Source: Rhodospirillales bacterium
Lineage (GTDB): Bacteria; Pseudomonadota; Alphaproteobacteria; Acetobacterales; Acetobacteraceae
NCBI GenBank assembly: GCA_015654825.1
Contig: JAATGE010000160.1
Span: 1 to 7,495 of the forward strand
Reading direction: 5' to 3'
DNA length: 7,495 bases
Position numbers and translations under genes: made by a program. The notes beneath the pieces are model-generated. The model saw only the letters and a program-made list of their open reading frames with translations, made no database searches and had not been told where the DNA came from. Of this stretch, positions 1 to 6,087 are shown piece by piece (positions within the stretch are counted from its first letter, which is position 1; the number at the start of each line of letters is the position of its first letter).

Positions 1-31
1 CAGAATACTCGGTCCAGGGCGGGTTTTTGGG

Positions 32-37
32 TAGAAT
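32..37 (+). promoter_or_regulatory. Candidate -10 element upstream of dinB
   Basis: TAGAAT matches the TATAAT consensus at five of six positions and lies 42 bases before the GTG start. The hexamer 17 bases upstream (TCGGTC) is a poor -35 match, so this is a -10 candidate only. The surrounding string GGTAGAATGCGCC resembles GGTAGAAAGGCGCC in front of the TraB/GumN gene, which mildly supports a shared promoter type. Confidence 0.33.
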
Positions 38-79
38 GCGCCACGCCCGCGCACAAGCGCGGCATGTGATGGGGGTGGC

Positions 80-1333
80 GTGAACTTCGAAGCGTCATTG
101 TGCCGAGACTGCGGGGCAACCGGCCTCACCGCCCCCGTCTGCCGCACCTGCGGCGGCCGCCGCATCGTGCGCCACGCCGAGCTCTTCACCCTGACGGTCG
201 CCCACCTCGACTGCGACGCCTTCTACGCCAGCGTCGAAAAGCGCGACCGCCCCGACCTCGCGGACCAGCCAGTCGTCGTCGGCGGCGGCAAGCGCGGCGT
301 CGTCACCACCGCCTGCTACATTGCCCGCCTGTACGGCGTGCACAGCGCCATGCCGATGTTCAAGGCCCTCAAACTCTGCCCCCAAGCCACTGTCATAAAA
401 CCTGATTTCTCCAAATACAGCGCGGCCGCCGGGCAGATCCGCGACCTCATGCGCGCCCTGACGCCGCTGGTGCAGCCGCTCTCCATCGACGAAGCCGTGC
501 TCGACCTCGCCGGCACCGAGGCGCTGCACGGCGCGCCCCCCGCCATCGTCCTGGCGCGCCTCGCCGCCGACGTGGAGCGCCAGGTCGGCGTCACCGTCTC
601 GATCGGCCTGGCGCCCAACCCGCTCCTCGCCAAACTGGCCGCCGGCCGCGACAAGCCGCGCGGCTTTTCCGTGCTCGGCCGCGAAGCCGCCTCGGTTCTC
701 GCGCCCGAAAAAGTCAGCCTGCTCCCCGGCGTCGGCCCCGCCCTGGAAAAGCGCCTGGCCGCCCTCGGCCTCACCCGCGTCGGCCAGCTCCAAGCGCTCG
801 ACGACGGCACCGCCCGCCGCCTCCTCGGCGACGAAGGCCCCGCCCTCGTCCGCCGCGCCCTCGGCCAGGACAACCGCGTTGTATCCCCGGGCGAGGGCGC
901 CAAAAGCATCAGCGCCGAAACTACCTTCGAAACCGACATCACGGACCGCGCCGCGCTGGAAAAGCAGCTCTGGCGCCTCGCCGAAAAACTGGCCGGCCGC
1001 CTGCGCGCCGACGGCTACGCCGCCCTCGGCGTCGTCCTGAAACTGAAAACCGCCCGCTTCGAAACCCGCACCCGCGCCGCCCGCCTGGCCCAACCCACCT
1101 GCCTGCCCGACCGCCTGTTCGAAGCCGCCCGCGCCCTATTGGCGCGCGAGGCGGACGGCACCGCCTTCCGCCTGATCGGCATCGGCGCCGGCACCCTGGC
1201 ACCGCTCGACGCCGCCGACCACGGCGACCTCGCCGACCCCGACGCCCCCCGCCAGGTAGCCCGCCAAACCGCGATCGATGCGCTACGCGCTAAATTCGGC
1301 GCAAAAGTAATCGGTAGGGGGCGCGCCTTATAG
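80..1333 (+). CDS. dinB: DNA polymerase IV (Y-family) with N-terminal zinc ribbon
   Basis: Translesion DNA polymerase that copies past lesions with low fidelity; cytoplasmic, normally working with the beta clamp. The 417-residue product shows C8-x2-C11 and C21-x2-C24, a likely zinc ribbon absent from E. coli DinB (about 350 residues) but common in alphaproteobacterial forms. The palm follows: catalytic D44 in HLDCDAFYASVEK with Y49 at the steric-gate position, then S135-I136-D137-E138 carrying the other two catalytic acids. The Y-family motif around SIGLAPNPLLAK lies at 174-185, a helix-hairpin-helix PGVGP at 216-220, and the little-finger domain at about 290-400. The start is GTG with a GGGGG Shine-Dalgarno a few bases upstream; the frame closes upstream at a TAG (32-34) with no in-frame ATG. 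No LexA-type box is visible, but only 79 upstream bases are present. Family assignment is very secure; the zinc-binding role is inferred from cysteine spacing. Confidence 0.96.
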   Translation: MNFEASLCRDCGATGLTAPVCRTCGGRRIVRHAELFTLTVAHLDCDAFYASVEKRDRPDLADQPVVVGGGKRGVVTTACYIARLYGVHSAMPMFKALKLCPQATVIKPDFSKYSAAAGQIRDLMRALTPLVQPLSIDEAVLDLAGTEALHGAPPAIVLARLAADVERQVGVTVSIGLAPNPLLAKLAAGRDKPRGFSVLGREAASVLAPEKVSLLPGVGPALEKRLAALGLTRVGQLQALDDGTARRLLGDEGPALVRRALGQDNRVVSPGEGAKSISAETTFETDITDRAALEKQLWRLAEKLAGRLRADGYAALGVVLKLKTARFETRTRAARLAQPTCLPDRLFEAARALLAREADGTAFRLIGIGAGTLAPLDAADHGDLADPDAPRQVARQTAIDALRAKFGAKVIGRGRAL

Positions 1334-1334
1334 G

Positions 1335-1407
1335 CAAAAGTTTTTTGGTTCTTTTTTTCAAAAAAGAACAAGACTTCTTTTTGAAAAAAGAAGCAAAAAC
1401 TTTTGTT
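1335..1407. repeat. Head-to-head pair of A/T-tract palindromic elements
   Basis: Almost the whole gap between dinB and the MFS gene is nested inverted repeat. The outer arms are CAAAAGTTTTT (1335-1345) and AAAAACTTTTG (1395-1405). Inside are two smaller hairpins: GTTCTTTTTT (1348-1357) pairing with AAAAAAGAAC (1360-1369), and CTTCTTTTT (1374-1382) pairing with AAAAAGAAG (1385-1393). The left half (1335-1369) and the reverse complement of the right half (1372-1407) are variants of one roughly 35-base unit, so this is two copies facing each other. It begins two bases after the dinB stop and ends 14 bases before the MFS start. It could act as a bidirectional terminator or mRNA-end stabiliser; that function is inferred. 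I associate this kind of element with Acetobacteraceae-type genomes. Confidence 0.85.
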
Positions 1408-1421
1408 AACTGGGGGGAACG

Positions 1422-2660
1422 GTGGTGGCACGGTGGGTGCAGATTTGGCTTTGCTTCCTGCTTACGGCAGTGGGCTACATCGACCGCTCTAACCTGAGCG
1501 TCGCGGCGCCTTTCATTCGGGCCGACCTGCACATCAGCGACGCTGCCATGGGGCTGATCCTCGGCAGCTTTTATTGTAGCTACGCCGGCTTGCAGGTGCC
1601 ATGCGGCTGGCTGGTGGACCGGGTCAGCTTGCGCGGCGGCGTGGCGGTCGCGGTGATCGTCTGGTCGCTCGCCACCATCGGCACCGCGATGGCCATGGGT
1701 GCGGCCAGCCTGTTCGCGTTTCGGCTGCTGCTCGGGGTGGGGGAGGGGCCGATTTACCCAGCGGCGGGCAAGCTGATTTCCATGCGTTTCTTGCCGCCGG
1801 AGCGCGGGCGGGCGTCGGGCATTCTGCAATGCGGCAGCAGGGCAGGGGCCGTGGCCGCGGTGCCGCTGGTTTCCGCCATCATCGCCGCCTATGGCTGGCG
1901 CCCCGCATTCCTGATTACCGGCTTGCTCGGTTTTCTACTGGCCGGCGCCTGGATCTGGCTGTACCGGGACGCGCCGACGGTGCCGACCGCGGCGCAGGCC
2001 GGCGCATCGCAGCCGCTCAGCGTCGCCGCGATGCTGACGGTACTGCGGCACCGCAATTTCGCAGGTATCGCCGGCGGCGGGTTTCTCATGCTGTTTGCTA
2101 ATTATTTCTTCTTCACCTGGTTCCCGACCTACCTGGTGCGAGCCCGCGGCTTTTCCCTGGTCGAACTAGGCACGCTAGGCGCGTTGCCGATGCTGGTGGG
2201 CCTGCCCGCCCCCTATCTGGGTGGCCTGCTCTCGGACCGCCTGATAAGCCAAGGCTGGACGGTAAGCCGCGCGCGCAAGGACTGCATGACCGCGGGCATG
2301 CTGCTCGGTTCATCCCTCATGCTAATCCCGTTCGTGCACGACACCGCCGCGATGATTGCCGTTTTTTGCGTGGCGAATGCCGGCCTTGCCGGCACCTGCG
2401 GCATTCTGTTCGCACTACCCGCGGAAATATCCCCGGGCCCGGCTTTGGTAGGCACCGTAGGCGCCATGATGAACTGCATTTGCAACCTGGCCGGCATCGC
2501 CACCTCCGCCTTCATAGGCGCCGTATTGACCCTGACCGGCGGCTCCTTCAGCGCCCCCCTGATTGCGTTAGGCGCCGCGTCCCTGCTAGCTGCCGCCTGG
2601 TTCCACTGGATAACAGGAGAAATAGCGTCGATTCCCATAATCGCTCGCGCACAGCCCTAA
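1422..2660 (+). CDS. MFS transporter, anion:cation symporter (ACS) type
   Basis: Inner-membrane secondary carrier of the major facilitator superfamily. The 412 residues carry about 12 predicted hydrophobic spans. YIDRSNLSVAAPFI (19-32) after the first helix is the typical ACS-family opening, as in hexuronate, glucarate/galactarate and related sugar-acid carriers. The loop between helices 2 and 3 (GWLVDR, 62-67, then SLRGG) is a divergent MFS motif A, and FRLLLGVGEGPIYPAAGK followed by LPPERGRASG is the helix 4-5 signature. The second half repeats the loop as GGLLSDRLIS. The substrate cannot be read from sequence; an organic or sugar-acid anion driven by a proton is the family expectation. GTG starts at 1422 and 1425 are both possible after GGGGGGAAC. 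Third codon positions look less G/C-biased than in dinB or the glycosyltransferase gene. It is bracketed by inverted copies of a 36-base repeat and has no evident catabolic partner here. Confidence 0.9.
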   Translation: MVARWVQIWLCFLLTAVGYIDRSNLSVAAPFIRADLHISDAAMGLILGSFYCSYAGLQVPCGWLVDRVSLRGGVAVAVIVWSLATIGTAMAMGAASLFAFRLLLGVGEGPIYPAAGKLISMRFLPPERGRASGILQCGSRAGAVAAVPLVSAIIAAYGWRPAFLITGLLGFLLAGAWIWLYRDAPTVPTAAQAGASQPLSVAAMLTVLRHRNFAGIAGGGFLMLFANYFFFTWFPTYLVRARGFSLVELGTLGALPMLVGLPAPYLGGLLSDRLISQGWTVSRARKDCMTAGMLLGSSLMLIPFVHDTAAMIAVFCVANAGLAGTCGILFALPAEISPGPALVGTVGAMMNCICNLAGIATSAFIGAVLTLTGGSFSAPLIALGAASLLAAAWFHWITGEIASIPIIARAQP

Positions 2661-2662
2661 TG

Positions 2663-2698
2663 AACAAAAGTTTTTGCTTCTTTTTTCAAAAAGAAGTC
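2663..2698 (+). repeat. Third copy of the A/T-tract palindromic element
   Basis: This 36-base segment is identical to the reverse complement of 1372-1407. It starts two bases after the MFS stop codon and contains the hairpin CTTCTTTTT/AAAAAGAAG with an AAAAG/CTTTT-like outer sequence. Together with the upstream copy it flanks the MFS gene in inverted orientation. It probably serves as a transcript end for the MFS gene; the role is inferred from position and structure. Confidence 0.85.
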
Positions 2699-2718
2699 CT
2701 TCCTTGAAAAGCCCCCCG

Positions 2719-4521
2719 ATGCGAAAACATTACGAATATTTGACCGCCCTGACCCTGATGCTGGTCCTGCTATGGGTGCAGTCACTAATCTGGTTCCCCT
2801 TCCTGCCCAACGAGGTAGGCCGCGTATCGGTAGATTTCTCGCTATGGCTGCCCGACATGCTGGCCGGCTATTTCTGGTACCTGAAAAACGGCATTTTTGC
2901 GGTCCCCTGGTTCAGCCCCTCGCAGTGCGCCGGCATCCCGTTCCAGGCCGATCCGCAAGTGGCATGGTTTGCCGTGCCGCAATTCCTGACCTTTGTAATG
3001 CCCCCGCTGCAGGCGGCCAAGGTCACGTTTCTACTGTTCGCCGCCGCCGGCTACTGGGGCGCCTGGCACCTGGCACGCCGCACGTTCGCGTTGTCCGTTC
3101 CCGCATCCTTGTTTGCTGCCGCTCTATTCATGCTGAACGGTTTCTTTTCGGTCCGCATGGTCGTTGGCCATCTCACCTACGCGCCGTTCATGCTGCTACC
3201 CGCGTTCGCCGCCTGCGTGCTGCGCCCGCCTGGTCTTGCGCCGCCGGCAACGCCCGAATTCGTGCTCCGCGCGTGCCTCGCGGGCATGATCGTCGGCCTG
3301 TCGGTGCAAGCCGGCATGGTCCACATCATTCCGCCCTTATATCTCTCCCTGGTAGTCGTGATAGTGCTGCACGCGGGCCGCTTCGGCGCGCAGCGCTCCG
3401 CCTGGTGGCTGCTGCTGGCAGCGACTTTGCTGGGCCTGGCGCTCAGCGCCGGCAAGCTGGCGGCCGCGCTGTCGCTGCTGTCGAATTTCCCGCGAGACGT
3501 CTATCCGCTGCCGGGTATCGAGGGTCTTCCCTCGGTCTTCTACGTCGTGCTGCGCAGCCTGTTCACCCCGGTCAGCGACGCCCTGGGCCAGTTCGTGGTC
3601 AACTCGCAGTTGATCCAGGAGCAGCATGAGTTCGAGTATGGGGTATCGCTCGCGCCCCTGCTGCTAATGTTCGCCGCCGCCGGCATTTCCGTGCGCCACG
3701 GCTGGCGCCCCCGCCCAACGCCGCGCGCAGCCCTCATCGTGGCCCTCCTGCTGGTTCCGCTGGCGCTGAACTGGTACATCCCGGCCTGGAACGGATTTCT
3801 AAAATCGCTGCCCTATTTCGGCAGCAGCAGCACGCTGTTCCGCTGGGTTTGCGCCTACATCCTGCCGGCCATCCTCGGCGGCGCCTTGGCGCTCGAAAAC
3901 CTCGCGGCCGGCCAGGAACCGCGCGCCCGCCTGCTCGCCGGCGCCGGCGTGGCGCTGATGCTGCTCACCACCGCCTTCTCCAACCACGTCAAATACGGCC
4001 CCCCCCTGCTCGGCTTCTACAACCAGGACGCGCTCGAAACGGCGTGGCACAAGGCCCGCGCCACCGGCACCGTCCCGCCGATCGGCCAGATCACCGAACT
4101 GCGTGACGACAGCAACCAACTCCTGATGGCGCCGGAGCGCCAGAACGGCCTCACCCAGGGCTTTTCCACGCTATTCTGTTACGAGCCGCTATTCGGCTAT
4201 CACCTGGAGAAATTCCCCTTCGGCACCCTTCGCCTGGGCGACGCCTTGGAGTCGCGCAACGGCGTGCTGAACATCAAGAACCCCGCCTGCTACGTATTTC
4301 CGGGTTCGAACCAATGCCACCCGGGCGACCAATTCCCCGAAAGCCGCCAGGCCGATGCGCAGGCGTTCCTGAATTACCAAGCGTTCCCGTTCGCCAAACC
4401 ATGGTACGCCGTTGCGGCCGATTGGCTGAACCTCCTGGCACTGGCCGGCGTAGCCGCGGCGCTGGCGTGGGGGGCTTGGGTTCAGAACAGGACAGGAAGG
4501 CCAGGGGCTCTGCCCCCGTGA
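2719..4521 (+). CDS. Polytopic membrane protein, possible GT-C-like glycosyltransferase
   Basis: I do not recognise a named family. The product from ATG 2719 is 600 residues: a hydrophobic N-terminal helix (about 8-30), a loop with D39 and D46 (VDFSLWLPD), WYLKNG (53-58), VPWFSP (62-67) and ADPQ (77-80), then many hydrophobic helices to about residue 425. A roughly 140-residue hydrophilic segment follows, with several cysteines (near FCYEP, NPACYVFPG and NQCHPGD), then a last helix at about 565-590. A first-loop acidic motif, many helices and a distal soluble part fit GT-C enzymes that use polyprenyl-phosphate sugars. The glycosyltransferase-GtrA gene downstream supports this, but it remains inference. 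The frame also opens at TTG 2674, yet those 15 codons lie largely inside the palindromic repeat, so ATG is preferred; its Shine-Dalgarno is weak. The final residues (GRPGALPP) come from a GGCTCTGCC stem-loop that runs into the stop codon. Confidence 0.8.
   Translation: MRKHYEYLTALTLMLVLLWVQSLIWFPFLPNEVGRVSVDFSLWLPDMLAGYFWYLKNGIFAVPWFSPSQCAGIPFQADPQVAWFAVPQFLTFVMPPLQAAKVTFLLFAAAGYWGAWHLARRTFALSVPASLFAAALFMLNGFFSVRMVVGHLTYAPFMLLPAFAACVLRPPGLAPPATPEFVLRACLAGMIVGLSVQAGMVHIIPPLYLSLVVVIVLHAGRFGAQRSAWWLLLAATLLGLALSAGKLAAALSLLSNFPRDVYPLPGIEGLPSVFYVVLRSLFTPVSDALGQFVVNSQLIQEQHEFEYGVSLAPLLLMFAAAGISVRHGWRPRPTPRAALIVALLLVPLALNWYIPAWNGFLKSLPYFGSSSTLFRWVCAYILPAILGGALALENLAAGQEPRARLLAGAGVALMLLTTAFSNHVKYGPPLLGFYNQDALETAWHKARATGTVPPIGQITELRDDSNQLLMAPERQNGLTQGFSTLFCYEPLFGYHLEKFPFGTLRLGDALESRNGVLNIKNPACYVFPGSNQCHPGDQFPESRQADAQAFLNYQAFPFAKPWYAVAADWLNLLALAGVAAALAWGAWVQNRTGRPGALPP
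4497..4517 (+). repeat. GGCTCTGCC-type stem-loop at the gene end
   Basis: GGGGC (4504-4508), loop TCT, GCCCC (4512-4516), preceded by AGGCCA. This is a degenerate copy of the hairpin found intact at 4566-4582 and 7000-7016. It lies inside the reading frame of the membrane protein and encodes its last residues up to the TGA at 4519-4521. Confidence 0.6.
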
Positions 4522-4565
4522 GCGCCAGGATTAGGAAACCAAAGGTTCGATACGAATAGTCAAGG

Positions 4566-4582
4566 CCAGGGCTCTGCCCTGG
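4566..4582. repeat. GGCTCTGCC-type stem-loop
   Basis: CCAGGGC (4566-4572), loop TCT, GCCCTGG (4576-4582): a perfect 7-base-pair stem with a three-base loop. The same core recurs at 7000-7016 and, degenerated, at 4501-4517. It is preceded by AAGG and followed by ACCCGC, as in the usual form of this element. It lies 44 bases after the membrane-protein stop. Confidence 0.8.
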
Positions 4583-4587
4583 ACCCG

Positions 4588-4617
4588 CTGGGGCCAGTAG
4601 GCCCCAGGCCCCGTTTT
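4588..4617 (+). terminator. Terminator-like hairpin after the membrane protein gene
   Basis: CTGGGGCC (4588-4595), loop AGTA, GGCCCCAG (4600-4607): a perfect 8-base-pair G/C-rich stem, followed by GCCCCG and then TTTT at 4614-4617. The T run is short and six bases removed from the stem, so termination strength is uncertain. Its place after the membrane-protein gene suggests that the following glycosyltransferase gene may have its own promoter. The rest of the gap to 4746 is G/C-rich, and I see no convincing promoter in it. Confidence 0.5.
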
Positions 4618-4746
4618 ATCTGCTCCGAGCCTCGCATCGGCCGCGCGCCACTGCGCCAGACTCCCGCCGCGCAGCGCTGCCGTCCTATCCTGGGAATCGC
4701 CCCGCCCCCTTGCTACAGCGGCCGCACGCAAACCACCGGACGCCGC

Positions 4747-5862
4747 ATGCAGCCCGCTGCAACCGCCACCGCCGAGCTCACCGTGGTGGTCCCCTGCTAC
4801 AATGAGCGCCGCAACGTGGCGCCCATGGTAGCGCGGCTCGCGGCCGCCCTCGACGGCATCGCCTGGGAAGCCGTGTTCGTCGACGACAACAGCCCCGACG
4901 GCACCGCCGACGCCGTCCGCGACATCGCCCGCCACGACCCGCGCATCCGCTGCATCCGCCGTGTCGGCCGCCGCGGCCTGGCCTCCGCCGTCATCGAGGG
5001 CGCGCTCGCCTCCTCCGCGCGCTTCGTCGCGGTCATCGATGGCGATCTGCAACATGACGAAACCCGCCTGCCGCTCATGCTGTCCGAACTGCGCGCCGGC
5101 GAGGCCGACGTCGTCGTGGCAAGCCGTTTCGCCGCCGGCGGCGACGCCCAGGGCCTCTCCGCCCCCTGGCGCCACAACCTTTCCGCCCTCGGCATTCGCC
5201 TCGCCGGCGTCATGCTGCGCGCCAAACTGTCCGACCCGATGAGCGGCTTTTTCATGCTGCCCCAATCGCTGTTCGAACAGCTTGCGCCGCGCCTCACCGG
5301 CCAGGGCTTCAAGATCCTGCTCGATCTGCTGCTGTCCGCGCCGGCGCCGTTGCGGATCCGCGAAGTCGGAGCCACGTTCCGCCCCCGTACCGAGGGTGAA
5401 AGCAAGCTCAGCCCCCTGGTCATGATCCAGTTCGCCTCCCTGCTGCTGGACAAGGCCATGGGCGGCCTGGTGCCGCTCCGCTTCGTTTCGTTCGCCCTGG
5501 TCGGCGCCTTCGGCGTGCTGGTCAACGTCGCCGTGCTGGCCGCGGCGCGCGCCGCCGGCATTGGTTTCGACAACGCGCAACTCGCCGGCACGCTGGTTGC
5601 GATGGTGGCGAATTTCGAGCTGAACAACGTCATTACCTATCGCGACCAGCGCCTGCGCGGCGGCCGCCTATGGCGCGGCCTGGCCCTCTTCATGCTGGTC
5701 TGTTCGGTCGGCGCCCTCGCCAACATCGGCATCGCGCGCGCGCTGTACTACTCCCAGCAAACCGGCCCCACCCCCGCCACCGCGGTCGGCGCCGTCATCG
5801 GCGTAGTCTGGAACTACGCCATGTCCGCCACCCTGGTCTGGGGCCGCCGCGCCAACCCGTAG
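4747..5862 (+). CDS. Polyprenyl-phosphate hexose synthase (GT2) fused to GtrA domain
   Basis: Two-domain membrane protein of 371 residues. Residues 10 to about 225 are a GT-A glycosyltransferase of family 2, dolichol-phosphate-mannose-synthase type: VVVPCYNERRNV (13-24), nucleotide-binding V45-D46-D47-N48-S49-P50-D51-G52-T53, metal-binding D98-G99-D100-L101-Q102-H103, and S162-D163-P164-M165-S166-G167-F168-F169. Known relatives move a hexose from UDP- or GDP-sugar to polyprenyl phosphate on the cytoplasmic face. From R245 (RFVSFALVGAFGVLVN) to about 367 is a GtrA-like domain with four hydrophobic helices, a family proposed to flip the lipid-linked sugar. The fusion thus joins donor making and flipping in one chain; the sugar cannot be read from sequence. 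ATG 4747 has a weak GGA six bases upstream. The stop TAG is part of a REP-like element. The preceding 600-residue membrane protein is a candidate partner transferase. Confidence 0.93.
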   Translation: MQPAATATAELTVVVPCYNERRNVAPMVARLAAALDGIAWEAVFVDDNSPDGTADAVRDIARHDPRIRCIRRVGRRGLASAVIEGALASSARFVAVIDGDLQHDETRLPLMLSELRAGEADVVVASRFAAGGDAQGLSAPWRHNLSALGIRLAGVMLRAKLSDPMSGFFMLPQSLFEQLAPRLTGQGFKILLDLLLSAPAPLRIREVGATFRPRTEGESKLSPLVMIQFASLLLDKAMGGLVPLRFVSFALVGAFGVLVNVAVLAAARAAGIGFDNAQLAGTLVAMVANFELNNVITYRDQRLRGGRLWRGLALFMLVCSVGALANIGIARALYYSQQTGPTPATAVGAVIGVVWNYAMSATLVWGRRANP

Positions 5863-5888
5863 GGTGGGTTGCCCTTGAGCAACCCACC
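5859..5888 (+). repeat. REP-like palindrome overlapping the GT2-GtrA stop codon
   Basis: GTAG (5859-5862) is followed directly by GGTGGGTTGC (5863-5872), a six-base loop CCTTGA, and GCAACCCACC (5879-5888), a perfect 10-base-pair stem. A GTAG tetranucleotide at the foot of a hairpin is the hallmark of REP sequences processed by REP-associated tyrosine transposases (RAYT). The TAG of GTAG is the stop codon of the glycosyltransferase gene. The hairpin may also stabilise or end its mRNA. No RAYT gene is in the window. Confidence 0.7.
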
Positions 5889-5963
5889 ACCTTCACCCCC
5901 CAAAACCCCACGGCCGGCGCCCGCGCACGCCCCCCGTCCCATGCCACGCACCAACCCGAACCT

Positions 5964-5998
5964 AAAAAACGATTACCATGGGATGCGGTCGCTTTTTT
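5964..5998. terminator. A-tract/T-tract imperfect inverted repeat
   Basis: AAAAAACGA (5964-5972) and TCGCTTTTTTT (5989-5999) form an imperfect stem with one bulged base, around an interior that contains the palindrome CCATGG (5976-5981). The run of seven T residues at the right end gives it the look of a weak terminator on the + strand, about 100 bases after the GT2-GtrA stop. It could equally be an A/T-rich promoter-proximal element of the next gene. Confidence 0.3.
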
Positions 5999-6010
5999 TG
6001 GCGAAATGGG

Positions 6011-6039
6011 GTGATTTCCACTTGCCGGTATGGTAGAAA
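6011..6039 (+). promoter_or_regulatory. Candidate promoter of the TraB/GumN gene
   Basis: GTGATT (6011-6016) and TAGAAA (6034-6039) are separated by 17 bases, matching the -35 and -10 consensus at three and four positions. The -10 lies about 48 bases before the ATG. The GGTAGAAAGGCGCC context resembles the dinB upstream sequence. An alternative with TTGCCG at 6022-6027 lacks a good -10. Confidence 0.33.
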
Positions 6040-6087
6040 GGCGCCTAATCCTCGGGAACCACCCCGAAACGGGAATCGGCGCTGGGC

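Noticed and set aside
1..79. LexA/SOS operator upstream of dinB
   Set aside because: No GAAC-N7-GTTC or direct-repeat GTTC-type box was found. Only 79 bases are available, so absence is not conclusive.
95..1093. 332-codon open frame on the minus strand opposite dinB
   Set aside because: Its composition is alanine/glycine/glutamate-rich without recognisable motifs. It mirrors the strong third-position G/C bias of dinB, whose domains are unmistakable.
1335..2698. Composite transposon carrying the MFS gene
   Set aside because: There is no transposase or visible target-site duplication, and the repeats are short palindromes typical of dispersed intergenic elements.
4618..4746. Promoter for the GT2-GtrA gene (TTGCTA near 4710)
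   Set aside because: No acceptable -10 hexamer occurs at 16-18 bases from it in this G/C-rich stretch.
4531..5580. 349-codon minus-strand frame opposite the GT2-GtrA gene
   Set aside because: It is an antisense shadow of a G/C-biased gene with no domain signature.
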